Part shown: piece after piece, positions 48,315-55,884 of the stretch
Layout of the letters: the number at the start of each line of letters is the position of its first letter
Position numbering within the stretch: position 1 is the first letter of the stretch
Assembly: GCF_002237655.1 (NCBI RefSeq)
Contig: NZ_NOKT01000040.1
Coordinates: forward strand, 1-64,000
Source of the DNA: Streptomyces sp. XY006
GTDB lineage: Bacteria > Actinomycetota > Actinomycetes > Streptomycetales > Streptomycetaceae
Direction: 5' to 3'
Length of the DNA: 64,000 bases
Program-made: the position numbers and the translations under genes
The notes under the pieces: generated by a model
What the model saw: the letters and a program-made list of their open reading frames with translations, nothing else
What the model was told of the DNA's origin: nothing
Databases searched by the model: none

Positions 48315-49421
48315 GTGACCGACGTAACCGGCGCACCTGCTGATGTCCTGCACACCCTGTTCCACTCGGACCAGGGAGGCCATGAGCAAGTCGTGCTCTG
48401 CCAGGACCGCGCGAGCGGCCTCAAGGCCGTCATCGCCCTCCACTCCACCGCCCTGGGCCCCGCGCTCGGCGGTACGCGCTTCTACCCCTACGCCACCGAG
48501 GCCGAGGCCGTCGCCGACGCGCTGAACCTCGCCCGCGGCATGTCGTACAAGAACGCCATGGCCGGTCTCGACCACGGCGGCGGCAAGGCCGTGATCATCG
48601 GCGACCCGGAGCAGATCAAGACCGAGGAGCTGCTGCTGGCCTACGGCCGGTTCGTGGCCTCGCTCGGCGGCCGGTACGTCACCGCCTGCGACGTCGGCAC
48701 GTACGTGGCCGACATGGACGTCGTGGCGCGCGAGTGCCGCTGGACGACGGGCCGCTCCCCGGAGAACGGCGGCGCCGGGGACTCCTCCGTCCTCACCGCC
48801 TACGGCGTCTACCAGGGCATGCGCGCCTCCGCGCAGCACCTGTGGGGTGACCCCACCCTGCGCGGCCGCAAGGTCGCCATCGCAGGTGTCGGCAAGGTCG
48901 GCCACCACCTGGTCGAGCACCTGCGGGCGGAGGGCGCCGAGGTCGTCATCACCGACGTGCGCGAGGACGCCGTGGGGCGGATCCTCGCCGCGCACCCCGA
49001 GGGCGTCACGGCCGTCGCCGACACCGCCACCCTGATCCGCGTCGAGGGCCTGGACATCTACGCCCCGTGCGCGCTCGGCGGCGCGCTCGACGACGACACG
49101 GTCCCGGCGCTCACCGCCAAGGTGGTCTGCGGCGCCGCCAACAACCAGCTCGCCCACCCGGGCGTGGAGAAGGACCTCGCCGACCGCGGGATCCTCTACG
49201 CGCCGGACTACGTGGTGAACGCCGGCGGCGTCATCCAGGTGGCCGACGAGCTGCACGGCTTCGACTTCGAGCGGTGCAAGGCGAAGGCGGCCAAGATCTA
49301 CGACACCACGCTCGCCATATTCGCACGTGCGAAGGAAGACGGTATTCCGCCGGCCGCGGCGGCCGACCGGATCGCCGAGCAGCGGATGCACGACGCGGCC
49401 GCGGCGCGCCGGGCGAGCTGA
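48315..49421 (+). CDS. vdh: Valine (branched-chain amino acid) dehydrogenase
   Basis: 368 aa NAD-dependent dehydrogenase of the Glu/Leu/Phe/Val family. GPALGGTRF and MSYKNAMAGLDHGGGKAV contain the substrate Lys residues, VGTYVADMD is the active-site loop, and VAIAGVGKVGHHLVEHL is the NAD-binding motif. It deaminates valine, leucine and isoleucine to the 2-oxo acids that feed fatty-acid and polyketide starter units. The GTG at 48315 has AGGAG upstream. Confidence 0.92.
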   Translation: MTDVTGAPADVLHTLFHSDQGGHEQVVLCQDRASGLKAVIALHSTALGPALGGTRFYPYATEAEAVADALNLARGMSYKNAMAGLDHGGGKAVIIGDPEQIKTEELLLAYGRFVASLGGRYVTACDVGTYVADMDVVARECRWTTGRSPENGGAGDSSVLTAYGVYQGMRASAQHLWGDPTLRGRKVAIAGVGKVGHHLVEHLRAEGAEVVITDVREDAVGRILAAHPEGVTAVADTATLIRVEGLDIYAPCALGGALDDDTVPALTAKVVCGAANNQLAHPGVEKDLADRGILYAPDYVVNAGGVIQVADELHGFDFERCKAKAAKIYDTTLAIFARAKEDGIPPAAAADRIAEQRMHDAAAARRAS

Positions 49422-49728
49422 CCCGGGTCCGGGCACCGCTAGTCGCACGTTTGGCCGGTACCCGCCGGTGGGCAGTTAGAGAGAACTCTCACTTCTCCCG
49501 GCGGGTCGACCGCCGATAAGTGGTTAAAATCGCGGTTGACCAGCGAGGACGGGGCGCCTCGAAGGTCCTGGGCGCGGGCACGTCATGCGGGCGACGTACC
49601 GTATGGGCGCGGGCTCAGGTACCGTGGAAGCCCTACGGACCGGTCTCTCTGCGGAGAGTCCGTGCCGGACCATGAACGCGTGTCAAGACTCTGGGGCCGT
49701 CGAGCCCCGTCGTTGAGGGGGTCGAGCC
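49422..49728. other. Region between vdh and the DUF3073 gene
   Basis: No gene is supported in 307 bases. It contains AGAGAGAACTCTC near 49479 and a TACCGT (about 49620) that could be the -10 of the DUF3073 gene. No vdh terminator is obvious. Confidence 0.4.
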
Positions 49729-49974
49729 ATGGGGCGCGGCCGGGCCAAGGCCAAGCAGACGAAGGTCGCCCGCCAGCTGAAGTACAACAGCGGTGGGACT
49801 GACCTCTCACGCCTGGCCGAGGAGCTGGGTGCATCGCCTTCGAATCCGCAGCCGCCTAACGGCGAGCCGTTCGAAGACGATGAGGACGACGACCTGTACG
49901 CACGGTACGCCGACCTCTACGAGGACGACGACGACGAGGACGGCCAGTCCTCGCAGCATCGTCGAGGCGCTTGA
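49729..49974 (+). CDS. DUF3073 protein
   Basis: 81 aa. The basic N-terminus (MGRGRAKAKQTKVARQLKY) and strongly acidic C-terminus (FEDDEDDD, EDDDDED) are the DUF3073 signature found across Actinobacteria. The charge split suggests nucleic-acid binding with an acidic tail, but no function is established. GAG precedes the ATG at 49729. Convergent with purM over a strong terminator. Confidence 0.9.
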   Translation: MGRGRAKAKQTKVARQLKYNSGGTDLSRLAEELGASPSNPQPPNGEPFEDDEDDDLYARYADLYEDDDDEDGQSSQHRRGA

Positions 49975-49992
49975 CCTTGCACTGAGCATTCA

Positions 49993-50022
49993 CCCGGTCG
50001 GTGACTCCGGTCACCGACCGGG
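49993..50022. terminator. Bidirectional terminator between the DUF3073 gene and purM
   Basis: CCCGGTCGGTGA (49993-50004) pairs perfectly with TCACCGACCGGG (50011-50022) around a 6-base loop and is followed by TTCTG. Confidence 0.85.
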
Positions 50023-50054
50023 TTCTGTGCTGCGTGCAAGGTGACGACCGTGTC

Positions 50055-51134
50055 TCAGCTCGCGTAGTCACCGATCAGGGCGGCACCGGTGGGGTGCTCG
50101 CCCCGTTCCGTGATCTCGCCTGCGACCCAGGCGTCCACGCCGCGGTCGGCGAGGGTCGTCAGGGCCACCTCGGTGGACTCCTGGGGCACGATCGCGATCA
50201 TGCCCACGCCCATGTTCAGGGTCTTCTCCAGCTCCAGGCGCTCGACGCTGCCCGTACGGCCGACCAGGTCGAAGATCGGGGCCGGCGTCCAGGTGGAGCG
50301 GTCGACGATCGCGTGCAGCCCGTCGGGGATGACCCGGGCGAGGTTGGCCGCGAGCCCGCCGCCGGTGATGTGGCTGAAGGCGTGCACCTCGGTGGTGCGC
50401 ATCAGGGCCAGGCAGTCCAGCGAGTAGATCTTCGTCGGCTCCAGCAGCTCCTCGCCGAGGGTGCGGCCGAGCTCCTCGATGTGCGCGTCCAGCGCGAGGC
50501 CGGCCTGGTTCAGCAGGACGTGCCGGACCAGGGAGTACCCGTTCGAGTGAAGACCGGAGGACGCCATGGCGATCACCGCGTCACCCGTTCGGATGCGATC
50601 CGCGCCGAGCAGCCGGTCCGCCTCCACGACGCCCGTACCGGCGCCGGCGACGTCGAAGTCGTCCTCGCCCAGCAGCCCCGGGTGCTCGGCCGTCTCGCCG
50701 CCGACCAGGGCGCAGCCGGCCAGCACACAGCCCTCCGCGATGCCCTTGACGATGGCGGCGACACGCTCGGGGTGGACCTTGCCGACGCAGATGTAGTCGG
50801 TCATGAACAGCGGCTCGGCGCCGCAGACCACGATGTCGTCCATGACCATCGCGACCAGGTCGTGGCCGATGGTGTCGTAGATCCCCAGCTGCCGGGCGAT
50901 GTCGACCTTGGTGCCGACACCGTCCGTGGCGGAGGCGAGCAGGGGGCGCTCGTAGTTCTTCAGGGCGGAGGCGTCGAAGAGGCCGGCGAAGCCGCCGAGG
51001 CCGCCGAGGACCTCGGGGCGCTGGGCCTTCTTCACCCACTCCTTCATCAGTTCGACGGCGCGGTCGCCGGCTTCGATGTCGACGCCCGCGGCTGCGTAGC
51101 TGGCGCCGCCTTCGGCAATGGGTTTCTCGGACAT
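50055..51134 (-). CDS. purM: Phosphoribosylformylglycinamidine cyclo-ligase (AIR synthetase)
   Basis: 359 aa. It closes the imidazole ring of AIR in purine synthesis. It contains LLASATDGVGTKVDIA and MVMDDIVVCGAEPLFMTDYI (nucleotide and metal residues), LVGGETAEHPG, ASSGLHSNGYSLVR and FSHITGGGLAANLARV. Length is standard. It lies 46 bases after purF on the same strand, so the two form an operon. Confidence 0.96.
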   Translation of the reverse strand: MSEKPIAEGGASYAAAGVDIEAGDRAVELMKEWVKKAQRPEVLGGLGGFAGLFDASALKNYERPLLASATDGVGTKVDIARQLGIYDTIGHDLVAMVMDDIVVCGAEPLFMTDYICVGKVHPERVAAIVKGIAEGCVLAGCALVGGETAEHPGLLGEDDFDVAGAGTGVVEADRLLGADRIRTGDAVIAMASSGLHSNGYSLVRHVLLNQAGLALDAHIEELGRTLGEELLEPTKIYSLDCLALMRTTEVHAFSHITGGGLAANLARVIPDGLHAIVDRSTWTPAPIFDLVGRTGSVERLELEKTLNMGVGMIAIVPQESTEVALTTLADRGVDAWVAGEITERGEHPTGAALIGDYAS

Positions 51135-51180
51135 GGCTAAAGAGAACCTTCGTGTCGTACGGCGGGGGTGACGGGCCCGT

Positions 51181-52710
51181 CTACGGGCGGCGGATCGCGT
51201 CGGCGGCGGCCGTGGCGGCCGGGCCGGCGGCCAGCTCCGTCTCCAGCAGCTGCTTGCCGAGCAGCTCGGGGTCGGGGAGCTCCATCGGGTACTCGCCGTC
51301 GAAGCAGGCGCGGCACAGGTTCGGCTTGGCGATGGTGGTCGCCTCGATCATGCCGTCGATGGAGATGTAGGCCAGGGAGTCGGCGCCCAGGGAGGTGCCG
51401 ATCTCGTCGATCGTCATGCCGTTGGCGATGAGCTCGGCGCGGGTGGCGAAGTCGATGCCGAAGAAGCAGGGCCACTTCACGGGCGGCGAGGAGATCCGGA
51501 TGTGGACCTCGGCGGCGCCCGCCTCGCGGAGCATGCGGACCAGGGCCCGCTGGGTGTTGCCGCGCACGATCGAGTCGTCGACGACGACCAGGCGCTTGCC
51601 CTTGATGACTTCCTTCAGCGGGTTCAGCTTCAGGCGGATGCCCAGCTGGCGGATGGTCTGCGAGGGCTGGATGAACGTACGGCCCACGTAGGCGTTCTTG
51701 ACCAGGCCGGCACCGAAGGGGATCCCGGAGGCCTCCGCGTAGCCGATGGCGGCGGGGGTGCCGGACTCCGGGGTCGCTATGACCAGGTCGGCCTCGACCG
51801 GGGCCTCCTTCGCCAGGCGGCGGCCCATCTCCACGCGGGAGAGGTACACGTTCCGGCCGGCGATGTCGGTGTCCGGGCGGGCCAGGTACACGTACTCGAA
51901 GACGCAGCCCTTGGGCTTCGCTTCCGCGAATCGGGAGGTGCGCAGACCGTTCTCGTCGATGGCGACGAACTCGCCCGGCTCGATCTCGCGGACGTAGGAG
52001 GCGCCGCAGATGTCGAGGGCGGCGGACTCGGAGGCGACGACCCAGCCGCGCTCCAGCCGGCCGAGGACCAGCGGGCGGATGCCCTGCGGGTCGCGGGCCG
52101 CGTACAGGGTGTGCTCGTCCATGAAGACGAGGGAGAAGGCGCCCCGGACCTTCGGCAGGACGCTGTGCGCGGCCTCCTCGATGGTCAGCGGCTTGCCTTC
52201 CTCGTCCGTCTGGGCCGCGAGGAGCGCGGTGAGCAGGTCGGTGTCGTTGGTCGCCGCGACGCGCGGGGTCCGCCCGCCCTCCTGCTTGGGCAGGTCGGCG
52301 ACCATCTCGGCGAGCTGGGCGGTGTTGACGAGGTTGCCGTTGTGGCCGAGCGCGATGGAGCCGTGCCCGGTGGCACGGAACGTCGGCTGGGCGTTCTCCC
52401 AGACGGAGGCACCGGTGGTCGAGTAGCGGGCGTGTCCGACCGCGATGTGACCCTGGAGCGAACCGAGGGAGGTCTCGTCGAAGACCTGGGAGACCAGGCC
52501 CATGTCCTTGAAGACGAGGATCTGTGAGCCGTTGCTGACCGCGATTCCCGCGGATTCCTGGCCTCGATGCTGGAGGGCGTAGAGCCCGAAGTACGTGAGC
52601 TTGGCGACCTCTTCGCCCGGAGCCCAGACACCGAAGACGCCGCAAGCGTCCTGGGGGCCCTTCTCGCCGGGGAGCAGGTCGTGGTTGAGTCGTCCGTCAC
52701 CACGTGGCAC
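51181..52710 (-). CDS. purF: Amidophosphoribosyltransferase
   Basis: 509 aa. It catalyses the first committed purine step, PRPP + Gln to phosphoribosylamine. A 22-residue propeptide precedes Cys23 (DACGVFGVWAPGEEV), which becomes the N-terminal glutaminase nucleophile after processing, as in the Bacillus-type Fe-S enzymes. VVVDDSIVRGNTQRALVRML is the PRPP loop. The GTG at 52710 lies seven bases after a TACACT element, so the mRNA is probably leaderless. Confidence 0.95.
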   Translation of the reverse strand: MPRGDGRLNHDLLPGEKGPQDACGVFGVWAPGEEVAKLTYFGLYALQHRGQESAGIAVSNGSQILVFKDMGLVSQVFDETSLGSLQGHIAVGHARYSTTGASVWENAQPTFRATGHGSIALGHNGNLVNTAQLAEMVADLPKQEGGRTPRVAATNDTDLLTALLAAQTDEEGKPLTIEEAAHSVLPKVRGAFSLVFMDEHTLYAARDPQGIRPLVLGRLERGWVVASESAALDICGASYVREIEPGEFVAIDENGLRTSRFAEAKPKGCVFEYVYLARPDTDIAGRNVYLSRVEMGRRLAKEAPVEADLVIATPESGTPAAIGYAEASGIPFGAGLVKNAYVGRTFIQPSQTIRQLGIRLKLNPLKEVIKGKRLVVVDDSIVRGNTQRALVRMLREAGAAEVHIRISSPPVKWPCFFGIDFATRAELIANGMTIDEIGTSLGADSLAYISIDGMIEATTIAKPNLCRACFDGEYPMELPDPELLGKQLLETELAAGPAATAAADAIRRP

Positions 52711-52717
52711 GCCACCG

Positions 52718-52723
52718 AGTGTA
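52718..52723 (-). promoter_or_regulatory. -10 element of purF
   Basis: TACACT on the minus strand, seven bases before the GTG start and with no ribosome-binding site between. The -35 is weak (TCGGAC at 17 bases). Confidence 0.45.
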
Positions 52724-52773
52724 GGCGAGGTCGACCACTGGTCCGAATTGGGGATACCGGACTTTCCGGTGGA

Positions 52774-53547
52774 TCACCGCCCGGCGACAGCTCGCACACG
52801 CGCGCCGTTTTCGCTGGTCAGCGTGAGAGTTCGGTGATCGACCGCGTACTTCACCCGCCCGTCGAAAAGTCGCAGCAGCGTCTTCTCGTCGGCCATGAGT
52901 GAGTCTTCGCACATCATTCGGGTCGTGGCCGGGGGGCCGAGGGTGATATGGCCGTCGCGCACCGTGGCCTTGGCGTTCACCTTGTTGCAGCCGAGGCTGC
53001 CGGAGACGGTGCCCTTCCCCTCGTCGAACGTGAGGTGGGCCTTGCCGTCGGCCCGGGGGCTGGTGACGGTCCACTTGGTGCCGCTCAGCCGCGCGTCCTT
53101 CGCCTCGGTCAGGCGGACGGTCTCGCCCCGGTCGGTGGTGAGGGTGAGGCGGTCGCCGTCCACCCGGGCCCGGAACTCGTGGCCGGAGAGCGTGCGCGCG
53201 AGGGTCTCCTCGAACGCCATGGGCGTGTCCTCGCAGGCCATCTCCGTGGCCATGGTCCTGCCGAGGCGGACGCGGTCGCCGTCGACGGTGGCGTCCGCGC
53301 CGAAGGTGTTGCAGCCGAGGCTGCCCTCGGCCCGGCCGTTGTCGATGGTCACGTGGGCGCCGTCGGGGGCCCGCTGGGTCTTCCCGTCGGCGGTGACGCT
53401 GTCCACGCTCCACCGCACGCCGGTGACCGGCCGCTCGGGACCGACCGAGCCGCTGCCGCCGTCCGCCTTCTCGCCGCCGCAGGCCGCCATGAGCGGGACG
53501 AGCATGGCGGCGGCCGTCAGGGTCATGCGCTGCTTCTGCCTGTCCAT
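52774..53547 (-). CDS. Lipoprotein with two META (HslJ) domains
   Basis: 257 aa. The signal TAAAMLVPLMAAC places the lipid Cys at 23. Two META repeats follow (about 48-145 and 150-250), each with a GSLGCN...CED pattern (EGSLGCNTFGA, MACEDTPMA; SGSLGCNKVNA, MMCEDSLMA). META proteins are envelope stress factors of unclear biochemistry. The ATG at 53547 gives a normal n-region. Confidence 0.87.
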   Translation of the reverse strand: MDRQKQRMTLTAAAMLVPLMAACGGEKADGGSGSVGPERPVTGVRWSVDSVTADGKTQRAPDGAHVTIDNGRAEGSLGCNTFGADATVDGDRVRLGRTMATEMACEDTPMAFEETLARTLSGHEFRARVDGDRLTLTTDRGETVRLTEAKDARLSGTKWTVTSPRADGKAHLTFDEGKGTVSGSLGCNKVNAKATVRDGHITLGPPATTRMMCEDSLMADEKTLLRLFDGRVKYAVDHRTLTLTSENGARVRAVAGR

Positions 53548-53584
53548 GCCACTTCGACGGGGCACCCGGGGGGATCGGTTCCCC

Positions 53585-54382
53585 TTATGTCATCAGGGGC
53601 AGGTGGGCCGACAGGTCCGCCCGCTCTCCGCTCGCGCTGACCTCGGCGTCGCGCAGCGCCTGATCCCAGGTCCGCCGCCCGGTCGCCAGCCGGATCCAGG
53701 TCAGCGGGTCCGTCTCGACGACGTTGGGCGGGGTGCCCCGGGTGTGCCGCGGCCCCTCCACGCACTGCACCACCGCGTACGGCGGCACCCGGACCTCCGT
53801 GGAGCCGCCGGGCGCCTTCACGGCGAGCGCGTCGGCCAGCAGCCGGGTGGCGGCTGCCAGAGCCTGGCGGTCGTGGGGGACGTCCAGGCCGGGGACGGCC
53901 GCGTTGAGGTCGTCGGTGTGGACGACGAGTTCGACGGTGCGGGTCACGGCGTAGTCGGCCAGCGGCAGGGCTCCGGCGCTGGTCGGGAGCAGCCGGCCGG
54001 CGGGGTGCGCGTCCAGGTTCGCGGTGAAGCGGCGTTCCGCTGCGGCGAGGTGGGCGTCGAGGTCCGGGTGCTCCTCGGCCAGGCGGCGGGCGGTGCCGGC
54101 GATGGCGGGGGCGTCGGCCGCGATGGCGAACGGCCAGTCGAGCAGCCGGCCGGTCTGCCGGACGGGCTCGGGCTCCGCGAGCAGCCGGTCCACGGCGTCC
54201 AGGGCCATGGCGCAGTGCGCGGCCAGCTCGCGCACGGTCCAGTCGCCGAGCCGGGTGGGCCGGGCGAGCTGCTCGGGGGTGAGGCCGGCGACGGCGGCCC
54301 GTACGTGCCCGAACTGGGCGAGCACGGCCGCCCGGATCTTGGCGGGGTCGTAGCTGCGGGGACGTTTCCTGGCCGGGGGCAT
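53585..54382 (-). CDS. Maleylpyruvate-isomerase-type (DinB-like) protein
   Basis: 265 aa. The N-terminal four-helix bundle (about 12-150) has the GDWTVRELAAHCAMALDAVDRLL motif and a downstream HTDDL, the His set used for metal in mycothiol-dependent MDMPI enzymes. The C-terminal about 80 residues resemble the associated sterol-carrier-like domain (TDPLTWIRLATGR). It probably acts as a mycothiol transferase or isomerase on an unknown substrate. The ATG at 54382 lies five bases after the M23 stop. Confidence 0.78.
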   Translation of the reverse strand: MPPARKRPRSYDPAKIRAAVLAQFGHVRAAVAGLTPEQLARPTRLGDWTVRELAAHCAMALDAVDRLLAEPEPVRQTGRLLDWPFAIAADAPAIAGTARRLAEEHPDLDAHLAAAERRFTANLDAHPAGRLLPTSAGALPLADYAVTRTVELVVHTDDLNAAVPGLDVPHDRQALAAATRLLADALAVKAPGGSTEVRVPPYAVVQCVEGPRHTRGTPPNVVETDPLTWIRLATGRRTWDQALRDAEVSASGERADLSAHLPLMT

Positions 54383-54387
54383 GGGGG

Positions 54388-55221
54388 TCAGCCTAGGGCG
54401 GGGGTCCCGGCGGGCGCTTCGAAGGTCTCGCCGTTGCGCGGGACGCCGATGCCGCGCCAGACGAAGGGGACGCCCCGGGCCGCGTCCGGGTCGGGGGCGT
54501 CCATCAGCTGGAAGTGCAGGTGGGGTTCGGAGGAGTTGCCGGAGTTGCCGCAGCGGGCGATCGGCTGCCCGGCGCGGACGCGGTCGCCCTCGCGGACGGT
54601 GAGGCTGCCGCGGCGGAGGTGGGCGTAGGCGGCGTAGGTGCCGTCGCCGAGGTCGAGGACGACGTGGTTGCCGAGGATGCGCCCGGTGCCGCACAGCTCG
54701 CGCACGGAGCCCTCGATCAGCATGAGGTACACCAGCCCCGGCAGGGAGGTGCGGCTGAGGTGGTCGCGCTGCCCGTCCGAGACCCGTACGACGGTGGCGT
54801 CGGCGACCGCGAGGATCGGGGCGCCGAAGGCGGGGTAGTCCTGGGGGCGGCGGGCGAGCGGCCACAGCCAGCGGAAGGCGGGGCGCTGTCCCGGCGCGGG
54901 CTCGGCCAGGATGTCGATGGCGTAGGTCTGCCCGTGGGCGTGGATGCCGTGGCTGGGGGTCCGGTCGGCCGGGCTGTTCAGCGCGGACCAGCGGCCGGTC
55001 ACGGGCGGGGCGACCTCGACGGGCTCACGGGCCACCCGGGGGCTGTCCGGGGCGCCGCCCCACCGGTTGGCGACGGTGACGACCGCGTACGCGAGCACCA
55101 GCGGCAGCAGGTCCCACAGGACGGAATGGCTCCAGTCCAGGCAGACGTGGGCGATCACCAGGCCGATGAAGAGCAGCTGGAGAACCCGGCAGGCGATCAT
55201 GCCGGACTTGCGTACGGACAT
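54388..55221 (-). CDS. Membrane-linked M23-family peptidase
   Basis: 277 aa. Two N-terminal hydrophobic helices (about 10-55) precede an M23 fold. GIHAHGQTYAIDIL is in place of the usual HxGxD, and SSEPHLHFQLMD supplies the HxH pair. GAPILAVADATVV and NHVVLDLGDGTYAAYAHL are typical strands. It may act on peptidoglycan or be a relic of the fold. The ATG at 55221 has GAGGGGG upstream. It lies 47 bases downstream of the ArsR gene. Confidence 0.8.
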   Translation of the reverse strand: MSVRKSGMIACRVLQLLFIGLVIAHVCLDWSHSVLWDLLPLVLAYAVVTVANRWGGAPDSPRVAREPVEVAPPVTGRWSALNSPADRTPSHGIHAHGQTYAIDILAEPAPGQRPAFRWLWPLARRPQDYPAFGAPILAVADATVVRVSDGQRDHLSRTSLPGLVYLMLIEGSVRELCGTGRILGNHVVLDLGDGTYAAYAHLRRGSLTVREGDRVRAGQPIARCGNSGNSSEPHLHFQLMDAPDPDAARGVPFVWRGIGVPRNGETFEAPAGTPALG

Positions 55222-55268
55222 CCTGTCCCCCTCTTCGTGCTGTGCGTCCGGCTCTTCGTGCTGTGCGT

Positions 55269-55769
55269 CTAGGGACGGGCCGTGGCCAGTGCCACCAGCA
55301 GCGGGACGACCCGGGCCGGCGGCACCTCGTAGCGGCCGCGGGCGGTGGTGTGCAGCCAGCCCGTGCCGGTGAGCTGACGCAGGTGGTGGTAGATCTGGCC
55401 GGTCGTGCCGACCTCGTCGAGCTCGGCCAGTTCGGCGGCGGTGCGGCGGCCGCCGATGATCTCGCGCAGCAGCCGGAGCCGGACGGGGTGGCCGAGCGCC
55501 GCCAGGGACTCGGCGGCCGCCGTCGCGTCGGCGTCCAGGAGGTCCTCGGTGAGGACCGTCATCTGCCAGGCGTACTCCTCGCCGGTCGGCAGCCGTACCG
55601 AGCCGGTGTAGAGGACACCACCGTCGGCGATGCCGGCGCCGGAGAGCTGGTCCTTGAGCACGTTCAGGGCCCAGAAGTCACCACCGTCGACGCGGGGGCC
55701 GGTGCGCCGGCCGCCTTCCAGTACCGCCAGACGGCGTTCGAGGTCGGCGACGCGTTCTTCCAGGTTCAC
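55269..55769 (-). CDS. ArsR-like winged-helix regulator
   Basis: 166 aa. An N-terminal coiled coil (LEERVADLERRLAVLEGG) is followed by a sensor-like middle and a C-terminal HTH (LGHPVRLRLLREIIGG, TAAELAELDEVGTTGQIYHHLRQL). The GTG at 55769 fits a leaderless promoter in which an operator sits between -35 and -10. It probably represses itself. The effector is unknown; no Cys metal site is seen. Confidence 0.82.
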   Translation of the reverse strand: MNLEERVADLERRLAVLEGGRRTGPRVDGGDFWALNVLKDQLSGAGIADGGVLYTGSVRLPTGEEYAWQMTVLTEDLLDADATAAAESLAALGHPVRLRLLREIIGGRRTAAELAELDEVGTTGQIYHHLRQLTGTGWLHTTARGRYEVPPARVVPLLVALATARP

Positions 55770-55776
55770 GACATCG

Positions 55777-55805
55777 AGATTACGGAAGTACGTAATTCCG
55801 TGCAA
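55777..55805 (-). promoter_or_regulatory. ArsR-gene promoter with embedded palindrome
   Basis: On the minus strand TTGCAC (55800-55805), 17 bases, TAATCT (55777-55782). The spacer and -10 are covered by ATTACG (55779-55784), six bases, CGTAAT (55791-55796), a perfect dyad likely to be the operator. Confidence 0.7.
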
Positions 55806-55839
55806 CGGTGTGGATCGAGACGTCGTCCCGGGAACGGCG

Positions 55840-55872
55840 AAGCCCCCGCCCGGACGGACCGGGCGGGGGCTT
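55840..55872 (-). terminator. Terminator of the purSQL operon
   Basis: AAGCCCCCGCCCGG (55840-55853) pairs perfectly with CCGGGCGGGGGCTT (55859-55872), 12 bases after the purL stop. Confidence 0.8.
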
Positions 55873-55884
55873 GGCGGCTGTCGC

